Shown one piece after another: positions 23,498 to 34,570 of a stretch of 64,000 nt of DNA. Position 1 is the first letter of the stretch, and each line of letters begins with the position of its first letter. A program made the position numbers and the translations under genes. Below the pieces are notes generated by a model, which saw only the letters and a list, made by a program, of their open reading frames with translations, had not been told where the DNA came from and did no database searches. The stretch covers positions 298,501 to 362,500 of the forward strand of contig OY759263.1 in assembly GCA_963662155.1 (NCBI GenBank), read 5' to 3'. The stretch comes from Lamellibrachia columna. Taxonomy: Eukaryota; Annelida; Polychaeta; Sabellida; Siboglinidae.

Positions 23498-23553
23498 GAT
23501 GTGGGATGTGGGACGTGGGATGTGGGATGTGGGATGTAGGATGTGGGATGTGG
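23498..23553. repeat. 7-bp G-rich repeat (GATGTGG)8
   Basis: Eight copies with two variants (GACGTGG, GATGTAG). G-rich on the plus strand with G runs of two to three. Confidence 0.92.
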
Positions 23554-23648
23554 TAGCTGTAGTTGTGGATTGTCATCATCGCTCGTATTTTCTCATGCAA
23601 CAGAAAATCTTGTGTCAATTCGCACACACGAATGCACGCGGGCGTTTC

Positions 23649-23685
23649 GCACGCACGCACGCACGCGCGCGCGCGCGCACGCACG

Positions 23686-23773
<88 letters not shown>
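23649..23773. repeat. (ACGC)n-(CG)n-(AC)n microsatellite
   Basis: ACGCACGC and GCGCGCGC alternation to about 23690, then pure (AC)n to 23773. A likely Z-DNA former. Threonine-histidine and valine-cysteine frames through it are artefacts. Confidence 0.96.
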
Positions 23774-23774
<1 letters not shown>

Positions 23775-24034
23775 TATACTGTGTTTCCAAACACATGAAT
23801 AAACAAATCGCATCTACAGAACCCAATTGAACGAACATTGGTGTTTGTCGTTGCCTGAGTTGTATTAAAATGACAAATGGTGTAACATTGTTATACAATT
23901 TGTTATACAATTTAAAACCAAAACCATTGTATATGTAAATACCACTCCAAAATGCAAACGTTGCCACGATTAGATGCATAGGTAATCGAAACCGAAACTT
24001 TATACCGGATGTGCCAGCACAACAATTTCCCGTT
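23774..24034. other. Spacer inside the 9.7 kb element
   Basis: Unique sequence between the AC tract and the 57-bp array. No domain recognised on either strand. Confidence 0.4.
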
Positions 24035-27000
24035 CTGGTCAGAGCAGTAACACAACTACAGCCGTTGATGCAGCAGTACGTATACAGTTGAGGAAGTAGA
24101 GCAGTAACACAACTACAGCCGTTGATGCAGCAGTACGTATACAGTTGAGGAAGTAGAGCAGTAACACAGCTACAGCCGTTGATGCAGCAGTACGTATACA
24201 GTTGAGGAAGTAGAGCAGTAACACAGCTACAGCCGTTGATGCAGCAGTACGTATACAGTTGAGGAAGTAGAGCAGTAACATGACTACGGCCGTTGATGCA
24301 GCAGCACGTATACAGTTGAGGAAGAAGAGCAGTAACACAGCTACAGTCGTTGATGCAGCAGCACGTATACAGTTGAGGAAGAAGAGCAGCAACACAGCTA
24401 CAGTCGTTGATGCAGCAGCACGTATACATTTGAGGAAGAAGAGCAGTAACACAACTACAGCCGTTGATGCAGCAGTACGTATACAGTTGAGGAAGAAGAG
24501 CAGTAACACAGCTACAGTCGTTGATGCAGCAGCACGTATACAGTTGAGGAAGAAGAGCAGCAACACAGCTACAGTCGTTGATGCAGCAGCACGTATACAG
24601 TTGAGGAAGAAGAGCAGTAATACAACTACAGCCGTTGATGCAGCAGTACGTATACAGTTGAGGAAGAAGAGCAGTAACACAGCTACAGTCGTTGATGCAG
24701 CAGCACGTATACAGTTGAGGAAGAAGAGCAGCAACACAGCTACAGTCGTTGATGCAGCAGCACGTATACAGTTGAGGAAGGAGAGCAGTAACACAACTAC
24801 AGCCGTTGATGCAGCAATACGTATACAGTTGAGGAAGAAGAGCAGTAACATAACTACAGCCGTTGATACAGCAGTACTTATACAGTTGAGGAAGAAGAGC
24901 AGTAACATAACTACAGCCGTTGATGCAGCAGTACGTATACAGTTGAGGAAGGAGAGCAGTAACATAACTACAGCCGTTGATGCAGCAGCACGTATACAGT
25001 TGAGGAAGGAGAGCAGTAACACAACTACAGCCGTTGATGCAGCAATACGTATACAGTTGAGGAAGAAGAGCAGTAACACAACTACAGCCGTTGATGCAGC
25101 AATACGTATACAGTTGAGGAAGAAGAGCAGTAACACAACTACAGCCGTTGATGCAGCAGAACGTATACAGTTGAGGAAGAAGACCAGTAACATAACTACA
25201 GCCGTTGATGCAGCAGTACGTATACAGTTGAGGAAGAAGAGCAGTAACATAACTACAGCCGTTGATGCAGCAGCACGTATACAGTTGAGGAAGAAGAGCA
25301 GTAACACAACTACAGCCGTTGATGCAGCAGCACGTATACAGTTGAGGAAGAAGAGCAGTAACATAACTACAGCCGTTGATGCAGCAGCACGTATATAGTT
25401 GAGGAAGAAGAGCAGTAACATAACTACAGCCGTTGATGCAGCAGCACGTATACAGTTGAGGAAGAAGAGCAGTAACACAACTACAGCCGTTGATGCAGCA
25501 GTACGTATACAGTTGAGGAAGAAGAGCAGTAACATGACTACAGCCGTTGATGCAGCAGTACGTATACAGTTGAGGAAGAAGAGCAGTAACATAACTACAG
25601 CCGTTGATGCAGCAGCACGTATACAGTTGAGGAAGAAGAGCAGTAACATAACTACAGCCGTTGATGCAGCAGTACGTATACAGTTGAGGAAGAAGAACAG
25701 TAACACAACTACAGCCGTTGATGCAGCAGCACGTATACAGTTGAGGAAGAAGAGCAGTAACATAACTACAGCCGTTGATGCAGCAGCACGTATACATTTG
25801 AGGAAGAAGAGCAGTAACATGACTACAGCCGTTGATGCAGCAGCACGTATACAGTTGAGGAAGAAGAGCAGTAACACAACTACGGCCGTTGATGCAGCAG
25901 TACGTATACAGTTGAGGAAGAAGAGCAGTAACATGACTACAGCCGTTGATGCAGCAGTACGTATACAGTTGAGGAAGAAGGGCAGTAACATAACTACAGC
26001 CGCTGATGCAGCAGCACGTATACAGTTGAGGAAGGAGAGCAGTAACACAACTACAGCCGTTGATGCAGCAGTACGTATACAGTTGAGGAAGAAGAGCAGT
26101 AACTTAACTACAGCCGTTGATGCAGCAGCACGTATACAGTTGAGGAAGAAGAGCAGTAACATGACTACAGCCGTTGATGCAGCAGCACGTATACAGTTGA
26201 GGAAGTAGAGCAGTAACACAACTACGGCCGTTGATGCAGCAGTACGTATACAGTTGAGGAAGAAGAGCAGTTACATAACTACAACCGTTGATGCAGCAGT
26301 ACGTATACAGTTGAGGAAGAAGAGCAGTAACACAACTACAGCCGTTGATGCAGCAGCACGTATACAGTTGAGGAAGAAGAGCAGTAACATAACTACAGCC
26401 GTTGATGCAGCAGCACGTATACATTTGAGGAAGAAGAGCAGTAACATGACTACAGCCGTTGATGCAGCAGCACGTATACAGTTGAGGAAGAAGAGCAGTA
26501 ACACAACTACGGCCGTTGATGCAGCAGTACGTATACAGTTGAGGAAGAAGAGCAGTAACATGACTACAGCCGTTGATGCAGCAGTACGTATACAGTTGAG
26601 GAAGAAGGGCAGTAACATAACTACAGCCGCTGATGCAGCAGCACGTATACAGTTGAGGAAGGAGAGCAGTAACACAACTACAGCCGTTGATGCAGCAGTA
26701 CGTATACAGTTGAGGAAGAAGAGCAGTAACATGACTACAGCCGTTGATGCAGCAGTACGTATACAGTTGAGGAAGAAGAGCAGTAACATAACTACAGTAG
26801 TGGATGCAGCAGTACGTATACAGTTGAGGAAGAAGAGCAATAACATAACTACAGCCGTTGATGCAGCAGCACGTATACAGTTGAGGAAGAAGAGCAGTAA
26901 CATAACTACAGCCGTTGATGCAGCAGTACGTATACAGTTGAGGAAGAAGAGCAGTAACACAACTACAGCCGTTGATGCAGCAGCACGTATACAGTTGAGG

Positions 27001-28612
27001 AAGGAGAGCAGTAACACAACTACAGCCGTTGATGCAGCAGTACGTATACAGTTGAGGAAGAAGAGCAGTAACATAACTACAGTAGTGGATGCAGCAGTAC
27101 GTATACAGTTGAGGAAGAAGAGCAATAACATAACTACAGCCGTTGATGCAGCAGCACGTATACAGTTGAGGAAGAAGAGCAGTAACATAACTACAGCCGT
27201 TGATGCAGCAGTACGTATACAGTTGAGGAAGAAGAGCAGTAACACAACTACAGCCGTTGATGCAGCAGCACGTATACAGTTGAGGAAGGAGAGCAGTAAC
27301 ACAACTACAGCCGTTAATGCAGCAGCACGTATACAGTTGATGAAGAAGAGCAGTAACATAACTACAGCCGTTGATGCAGCAATACATATACAGTTGAGGA
27401 AGAAGAGCAGTAACACAACTACGGCCGTTGATGCAGCAGTACGTATAAAGTTGATGAGGAAGAGCAGTAACACAACTACAGCCGTTGATGCAGCAGCACG
27501 TATACAGTTGAGGAACAAGAGCAGTTACATAACTACAGCCGTTGATGCAGCAGCACGTATACAGTTGAGGAAGTAGAGCAATAACACAACTACGGCCGTT
27601 GATGCAGCAGTACGTATAAAGTTGAGGAAGAAGAGCAGTAACATAACTACAGCCGTTGATGCAGCAGTACGTATAAAGTTGAGGAAGAAGAGCAGTAACA
27701 CAACTACAGCCGTTGATGCAGCAGCACGTATACAGTTGAGGAAGAAGAGCAGTTACATAACTACAGCCGTTGATGCAGCAGTACGTATACAGTTGAGGAA
27801 GAAGAGCAGTAACACAACTACAGCCGTTGATGCAGCAGCACGTATACAGTTGAGGAAGAAGAGCAGTAACTTAACTACAGCCGTTGATGCAGCAGCACGT
27901 ATACAGTTGAGGAAGAAGAGCAGTAACATGACTACAGCCGTTGATGCAGCAGTACGTATACAGTTGAGGAAGAAGAGCAGTAACACAACTACGGCCGTTG
28001 ATGCAGCAATACGTATAAAGTTGAGGAAGAAGAGCAGTAACACAACTACAGCCGTTGATGCAGCAGCACGTATACAGTTGAGGAAGAAGAGCAGTAACAC
28101 AACTACGGCCGTTGATGCAGCAGTACGTATACAGTTGAGGAAGAAGAGCAGTAACATAACTACAGCCGTTAATGCAGCAGCACGTATACAGTTGAGGAAG
28201 AAGAGCAGTAACACAACTACAGCCGTTGATGCAGCAGTACGTATACAGTTGAGGAAGAAGAGCAGTAACACATCTACAGCCGTTGATGCAGTAGCACGTA
28301 TACAGTTGAGGAAGAAGAGCAGTAACATAACTACAGCCGTTGATGCAGCAGCACGTATACAGTTGAGGAAGAAGAGCAGTAACACAACTACGGCCGTTGA
28401 TGCAGTAGCACCTATACAGTTGAGGAAGAAGAGCAGTAACATAACTACAGCCGTTGATGCAGCAGCACCTATACAGTTGAGGAAGAAGAGCAGTAACACA
28501 ACTACGGCCGTTGATGCAGCAGCACGTATACAGTTGAGGAAGAAGAGCAGTAACACAGCTACAGCCGTTGATGCAACAGCACGTATACAGTTGAGGAAGA
28601 AGAGCAGTAACA
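24035..28612. repeat. 57-bp minisatellite, about 80 copies
   Basis: Unit AGCAGTAACACAACTACAGC then CGTTGATGCAGCAGTACGTA then TACAGTTGAGGAAGAAG. The first few copies carry GAAGTAG instead of GAAGAAG. The unit is 19 codons and nearly stop-free, so frames of 270-734 codons appear on both strands; frame ends coincide with single-base variants such as TATATAG at 25392, not with gene boundaries. Blocks of copies are duplicated: variants GAAGGGCAGT and TACATTTGAGG recur at 627 bp (11 units), and ACTACAGTAGTGG recurs at 285 bp (5 units). The seed was not identified. Confidence 0.97.
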
Positions 28613-28616
28613 CAAC

Positions 28617-31375
28617 TACTGACTGGAGCCTTTGCCTTCTTTAAATCTTCTAAAGATCCCACTCGAAAACTTAGCACCAATGGCCTGGACAGAGTACATC
28701 CAGCTATGGTTGAATGTAAACGATATCAAGATTACGAAAGAGGGGACATTATTGAAAGAGTAGAAGTTTTGAATCTCAGCGATGTAATGCAAGAGACTGA
28801 AATCGTGTATCGTAAAAGAACTGTTATGTTACATTCACAAGTTCATTGCATCTGAGGAAACTGGAAAAAAAACTTTCAGGCTAAAAATCACCTTGAACCT
28901 TCTACAAGCAGCAGAGGACACGATTTAAAGATAAGTTGCAAAGGCTGTTCCAGGGGTAAATCGAGCTTGTGCCACAGCTAGATCCCCACGAACCAAACTA
29001 TTATTCCCGGTAGTCCAAGCGAAAGTAGTAGTGTGAAGGAGACAAAATACGATTTGGAAGGCGTAGTGTCAGAACAAGTTTGCACACTAGCCAGTTTTTG
29101 GGCGAAGATGTTCAAAACATCTTGGCCTTGCATCACACGGACCTTAAAATAAGAGCAGATGTAAAAATTCCCCACAGTATGACAATTGTGCCTCAGTGAA
29201 CATAGACGATGCACCTAAGCTTGTGCCACAAACTCTCTATTTGTTTCTAAGTGTGATGCTTACAGGTGAGTCGGGACAAAAAGATGAAGATGCTGACGAC
29301 ACCACCAGAAGGCTATCTCTTAATTTTGGCCAAGACATCGTGCATGCTATATCAACGGGTAAAACTCTTACCCCCAAACATGTTGGCCTCGAAATGAATA
29401 TCCACCAAGCAACGCGATCAAAGACTCTTGTGAGCCTTTTTCACGATGCTGGGCATCAGGTACAGTCAGGTACAGTCAGGTACAGTCACGTACAGTCAGG
29501 TACAGTCACGTACAGCGTGTTGACACAACACAGTTACAGTCAGGTACAGCGTGTTGACACAACACAGTTACAGTCAGGTACAGCGTGTTGACACAACACA
29601 GTTACAGTCAGGTACAGCGTGTTGACACAACACAGTTACAGTCAGGTACAGCGTGTTGACACAACACAGTTACAGTCAGGTACACAACACAGTTACAGTC
29701 AGGTACAGCGTGTTGACACAACACAGTTACAGTCAGGTACAGCGTGTTGACACAACACAGTTACAGCCAGGTACAGCGTGTTGACACAACACAATTACAG
29801 TCAGGTACAGCGTGTTGACACAACACAGTTACAGTCAGGTACAGCGTGTTGACACAACACAGTTACAGTCAGGTACACAACACAGTTACAGTCAGGTACA
29901 GCGTGTTGACACAACACAGTTACAGTCAGGTACAGCGTATTGACACAACACAGTTACAGTCAGGTACAGCGTGTTGACACAACACCGTTACAGTCAGGTA
30001 CAGCGTGTTGACTCAACACAGTTACAGTCAGGTACAGCGTGTTGACACAACACAGTTACAGTCAGGTACAGTGTGTTGACACAACACAGTTACAGTCAGG
30101 TACAGTGTGTTGACACAACACAGTTACAGTCAGGTACAGTGTGTTGACACAACACAGTTACAGTCAGGTACAGTCACGTACACAACACTGGCAAAGAGAA
30201 CATTGGACAAATTCATTGAAAATGGTAATTTTTCATTTCACCCAAATTCATTGAAGGCAAATTTCTCCAATTTGCAGCGGACAATATCGATATCATAGAG
30301 GAAACTCTCGATAGTAAAGGGACATTCCACCCAGATGGTTGCGTTCAAAGAGGAGAGCCAACAGGTCAAAGGCTCCCTCAAAATGCCGGAGGAGTTACAG
30401 CAGTTGAATCATGCACCCGAAACCATTGCTCGTCCAATACCTCGATTTGCTGTTGATGTTGACCTTGAGCGCTATGAACCAGATCCAATCATGGCCACGA
30501 CAGCAAACATCAAAGACGTGTGTTGGCTACTCACAAAACACTACAGCACCGCTGACCAGTCAGTACCTGCTTGGACAGGCTTTAATCAACTCATGATTAC
30601 AAACATGCAGCAAGTAACATCCGTGGGCTACCTACCGATCATAAATGCGCCCGCATATGAATCGACCCATGAAGAAGCTGATACCCACATTATACTACTA
30701 CAGCTGGCGAAGCAGGGATTGAACGTATTATCATCGCGTGTAGAGACACTGATGTGTTGGTATTTGTGATTCACTTTGCAGCACAACTGAGGCGAGAATT
30801 ATGGATGAGAACAGGAATAGAAAAACAGCGACGCTTCATTGCTGTTCATGACGTACAGTTACCTCCAACTCTCTAAAGGAACTTCCCAGCATATCATGCA
30901 TTAACAGGATGTGAAACTGTCAGTCAGTTGAATTGACACGGCAAAACGTCAACATGGAAAACATTCCAGAAGCATGCAGTTCTGTTAGATCGTCTTGGAC
31001 GCGGAGCTCTTTCTGAAGCCACAGAGAAACAAGCAGAGGAATTCACCTGTATTAGCAATACAGCCATCAACGAAGTGCGTTACAGACTATTTCAGAAAGA
31101 TACCAAAGATAGAGAAAAGCTTCCGCCTTGAGTTGTCTTTCCAAACACACCCAATGCGCCCACTACAAGAGCCGTGTTTGGTATTTGGCAGATAGCACGT
31201 CCCCTGACCAAGCTTCACCCATCAATAATGGCTGGTACAAGGATCAGCAGTGGACAACTTCACCCACAGCTGATGGTAGAGGAACCCTTACCACAGGAAT
31301 TCTCAGATATTGCGTATTGCAAATGAAAATGGTTGGACGGATATGGTTGCTATTTTGTGGAGCAAAACATTGAAC
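28617..31375 (+). pseudogene. Broken ORF of a multi-copy invertebrate family, transposon-borne
   Basis: Several plus-strand frames joined by shifts and stops. From the N-terminal side: FFKSSKDPTRKL and a YHKNCY-like block near 28640-28860, PKLVPQTLYLFLSVMLTG (29205 on), LTPKHVGLEMNIHQATRSK, LVSLFHDAGH, then a 34-bp array, then DNIDIIEETLDSKGTFH-like sequence, EEADTHIILLQLAKQGL, CRDTDVLVF, ALTGCETVSQL and a final block before 31375. I recall this ordered set from large uncharacterised protein families in molluscs, cnidarians and fish. The EADT and RDTDVLV acidic blocks suggest a PIN/XPG-like nuclease fold, which is inference. At least four stops or shifts make it non-functional. Confidence 0.75.
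29455..30180. repeat. 34-bp array inside the broken ORF
   Basis: About 20 copies of GTTACAGTCAGGTACAGCGT then GTTGACACAACACA. Two copies are shortened (near 29680 and 29872), and the left edge has 10-bp subunits GTACAGTCAG. The unit lies exactly where the ORF family continues from the DAGHQV block to TLAKRTLDKF, and its plus frame reads YSQVQRVDTT, consistent with a coding seed. The period breaks the frame. Confidence 0.95.
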
Positions 31376-31559
31376 AATCCGAGCCCCTTCCCGGAATGGA
31401 GAAAGGGTGGCATTTAACAGGTGGATAAGATTACCATGTGTAACAATATAAGTTTTTATTAACATGTAATAATGTTTTAATATCAGTATTATTAATTGGG
31501 GTTTAATTAAGATATGCTTCCCAAAGACTGTAGTGTTTCACTTTCTGACAATCTTGAAA

Positions 31560-32356
31560 ATATGGGGGTAACATTGATTTGTGCATAATAATCAGTAATT
31601 TGCCATCGTTTACCGAATTAGTTGGTGTTGTTTTGTTTGGAAATGAACTGGTATTATTTTGCGATAAACATAATTGCCATGTACCATGTACATAAGAAGT
31701 TATGGAAACTATTGTAAACCTTTGGTCCAGAAACCAAAATAAAATATTGATATATTTTGGTACGTTTTATGTATTTTTGTCGAATATTATTATAATATTG
31801 ATATAATTATTTACACCTCACATAGTTCTCCTTATTCCAGATATTGTAATACTACATTTAATTAAGTTATTAATGATTAGTAGAGTTACAGCCGATTGTG
31901 TATACATTGCATAATCTTAACACAATCATCGCTAAACAGCTCACTACACAATAAACAAATTACTATAGAAAGTGTCATCCGGGCTGGTTGTGACCGGTAA
32001 AGTGTCATCCGGGCTGGTTGTGACCGGTAAAGTGTCATCCGGGCTGGTTGTGACCGGTAAATTGTCATCCGGGCTGGTTGTGACCGATAAAGTGTCATCC
32101 GGGCTGGTTGTGACCGGTAAAGTGTCATCCGGGCTGGTTGTGACTGGTAAAGTGTCATCCGGGCTGGTTGTGACCGGTAAAGTGTCATCCGGGCTGGTTG
32201 TGACTGGTAAAGTGTCATCCGGGCTGGTTGTGACCGGTAAAGTGTCATCCGGGCTGGTTGTGACCGGTCAAGGTCATAGATAAATCCTGGCATGGGGGAC
32301 AGCTTGTAACATTTAGGTACCCTTGATGTCAATTTTTAGATTTTTTGCCTAGTCTA
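31560..32356 (-). repeat. Right long inverted end of the 9.7 kb element
   Basis: Inverted counterpart of 22639-23200. It is longer mainly because a 30-bp segment is present ten times (31971-32270) instead of once. Outside that expansion, similarity is interrupted by small indels, for example near 32310-32335 where the left end is about 11 bp longer. Confidence 0.88.
31971..32270. repeat. 30-bp array, ten copies, in the right inverted end
   Basis: Ten head-to-tail copies of AGTGTCATCCGGGCTGGTTG then TGACCGGTAA. Only a few substitutions (ATTGTC, GATAA, ACTGG). The same segment is single-copy in the left inverted end near 22740-22768, so the expansion happened after the two ends diverged. Confidence 0.97.
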
Positions 32357-32396
32357 TCATCTGCAAGGCCTCGGACACATGTACCATTATTGTTTT

Positions 32397-32441
32397 AGTG
32401 TGTTAGTGTGCGTGTGCGCGCGTGCGTGCGTGCGTACGTTC
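32397..32441. repeat. Short alternating GT/GC tract
   Basis: GTGTTAGTGTGCGTGTGCGC continuing as GCGTGCGTGCGTGCGTACG. Low complexity, purine-pyrimidine alternation. Confidence 0.85.
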
Positions 32442-33054
32442 GAGCGCATGCATTTTGACAAAAAAGTAGCTTAATAGTTGGCAAACACTCTTAATGTAGC
32501 AAGTGGAAGAAGAAACGGATAAAATAAATACATGACTGTCCACCGTCTACAAGGTGAGACGATGACAGACGTGTTCGGTGTAATTTAAATAACTTGGCTC
32601 ATCGTGTTTATCACTTCCGTGACATCTGAAGAACAGGGCAATTCTGTGATACAGACGCAGAGGATTATTAATTTAGTTTGCGAAGACAGATGTCGTCCCA
32701 TTACGCTGACGTTGAAGATGTTCCGTGGATGAGCGAGCATTTCCTTCCGTGAAATGCGTACAATACGGGCGATCGTCGCTGTCAACACGGCGTCGCTATT
32801 GAGTTATTGGTGTATCTTGTTTCTACGAGTTCTATTTCATGATCGCTGACATTTCACGGCTTCGTTTAAAAATGTCATCATGTTATTTATTAATTAGAAA
32901 TATTAATGCGCCAACGCTTCAATGTTGGACAACTTCTATGTCTCCCTTATACATTAAAGTCCACCTGTCGGCAATTACTTACTCTACAACACCGATTGAA
33001 CGGCGTAAAAAGTTCTAGTACATTAACAAGTCACGGAATGTTAACCAACGGTCT
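32442..33054. other. Unique spacer
   Basis: No repeat, transposon or gene signature recognised. The 67-codon minus frame at 32585-32788 has no identifiable domain. Confidence 0.4.
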
Positions 33055-33372
33055 GTGTCCGTGATAGTTCTGTTAAAGTACCGCATGTGTCCGTTGTAGT
33101 TATGTTAAAGTACCGCCTGTGTCCGTGATAGTTCTGTTAAAGTACTGCAAGTGTCCGTTGTAGTTCTGTTAAACTGTTGTTTGTGTCCGTGGTAGTTCTG
33201 TTAAACTGTTGCTTGTATCCGTGATAGTTCTGTTAAACTGCTACTTATGTCCGTGGTAGTTCTGCTAAGCTGCCGCCTGTGTCCGAGGAAATTCTGTTAA
33301 GCTGCCGCTTGCGTCCGTGGTAGTTCTGCTAAACTGCCGGCTGTGTCCGTGGAAGCCCTTGATTAACGAGAA
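33055..33372. repeat. 32-bp minisatellite, about ten copies
   Basis: Copies begin at 33055, 33087, 33119 and so on with GTGTCCGTGRTAGTTCTGTT then AAACTGCCGCYT. Divergence is moderate and rises gradually along the array (AAAGTACC copies first, AAACTGYYG copies later). Confidence 0.94.
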
Positions 33373-33900
33373 CGTTAGAAAGTCACGATACCGCGATGAA
33401 GGCGTCGGGTATAATTGGTCTTCTATTTCGTCCAGATGGAATCAATGTTAACCGAATTTGTTTCTATTTCGCCGCGGCAATGTCGTTTCGTCTTGGTGGC
33501 CCCGACTGAGAGCCTAGTTAGAGCGGATCGATGCATGTCAGTGGTAACTGCTCACAATCAAGTCGCAGCTTCGAAGGACAGACGGCTCTGCCGGGTAGAA
33601 CAACTTGCAAGATTGTTTATGCAAATGTCTCAATGTGCGATTTTAATTATTTTCGGAATTAATGACTTCGGCCGGACGCCGTGTAGCACATTTGTATACC
33701 ACAATTGTCATGTGAATGAATGAATAAAAGAGATAGGCACACTACACTGGCTGTACGTTTAGCTGGATTGGTAGATTTGAGGACACCTCCTATACAAGCA
33801 GTGGCCTATTTGTGGGGTGCATTGGGCCATGCCTCCATTGGTTTACATTTTCCCGGTATATTTTCGTTGCGCCGCTACATGGTAGCATGGTGACTAGACT
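33373..33900. other. Unique spacer
   Basis: A 102-codon plus frame at 33415-33723 begins with ATG but resembles no family that I know and has no supporting context. Confidence 0.4.
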
Positions 33901-33901
33901 T

Positions 33902-33984
<83 letters not shown>
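33901..33984. repeat. (CA)n microsatellite
   Basis: About 41 dinucleotide repeats, uninterrupted. Confidence 0.98.
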
Positions 33985-33985
<1 letters not shown>

Positions 33986-34498
33986 ATGACCTCCCCTTTT
34001 GCGAGATCCTAAATACGCCTATGTGTACAAGTGCGCCATCTAGCGAATGATGTGCGTGTTACCTCAATTAATGTCAACGTCTGTGAGAACTTTAAGAGAG
34101 GAGCAGAGAGGTTATCACTAGTAGGTGAGGACAAGGTTATTTTGAAACAATACGTTTGAAGCAATGCAATCGGTGTCTGGCATACAACGTAGGCGTCCTG
34201 TAACCTTCAATTACAGGTTATGCATGAGGAGTCTGAGGGCCAGCGACCCAGCTCCACAGTCACATGACGCCCACTACGAGTGCAGAAAAGTATCTTTATT
34301 TAGTACGATTGGATTGCAAAGTATATTATACTAATACATCATAATTCATTCAGTCAACGTGACGACATCATTCTTCAGTAGTTACGAGAGATCTGCCCAC
34401 TTGCGTCGCGACTTTAATTGACATGCGACGCTACATTAATTTCCTCTGATGTTTACCGTCATTTTCGTTGTCCCGTGTCAAGCACAATACATCTTCTT

Positions 34499-34570
34499 GT
34501 CAAACAGATTGGTGTGCCACACGTCAAACAGATTGGTGTGCCACATGTCAAACAGATTGGTGTGCCACAC
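34499..34570. repeat. 24-bp repeat, three copies
   Basis: Copies at 34499, 34523 and 34547 of GTCAAACAGATTGGTGTGCC then ACAC. Two substitutions in total. Confidence 0.95.

Larger units (their letters stand above)
22639..32356 (+). mobile_element. Candidate 9.7 kb DNA transposon with long inverted ends
   Basis: Both ends begin TAGACTAGGCAAA when read inward and stay similar over the next several hundred bases in inverted orientation (about 22639-23200 and 31560-32356). The flanks carry the same 3-bp TCA (22636-22638 and 32357-32359), a candidate target-site duplication. Inside lie an unrelated left part, a 57-bp array and a broken plus-strand ORF of a multi-copy invertebrate family. The ORF ends about 185 bp before the right inverted end. 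From memory, Academ-type transposons combine short target duplications with an XPG-like nuclease, and that is my best but unproven guess. The alternative is two independent insertions of one small element in opposite orientation. Confidence 0.6.

Noticed and set aside
23498..23553. Telomere-like repeat
   Set aside because: GATGTGG does not match the TTAGGG type expected in most animals and covers only eight units.
23593..28680. Long cysteine-rich, leucine-rich and basic repeat proteins on both strands
   Set aside because: Readings of one 57-bp minisatellite in different frames; ends coincide with single-base variants, not with gene signals.
30335..30769. Intact short gene of 144 codons
   Set aside because: It is an internal piece of the larger broken ORF; conserved blocks continue on both sides in shifted frames.
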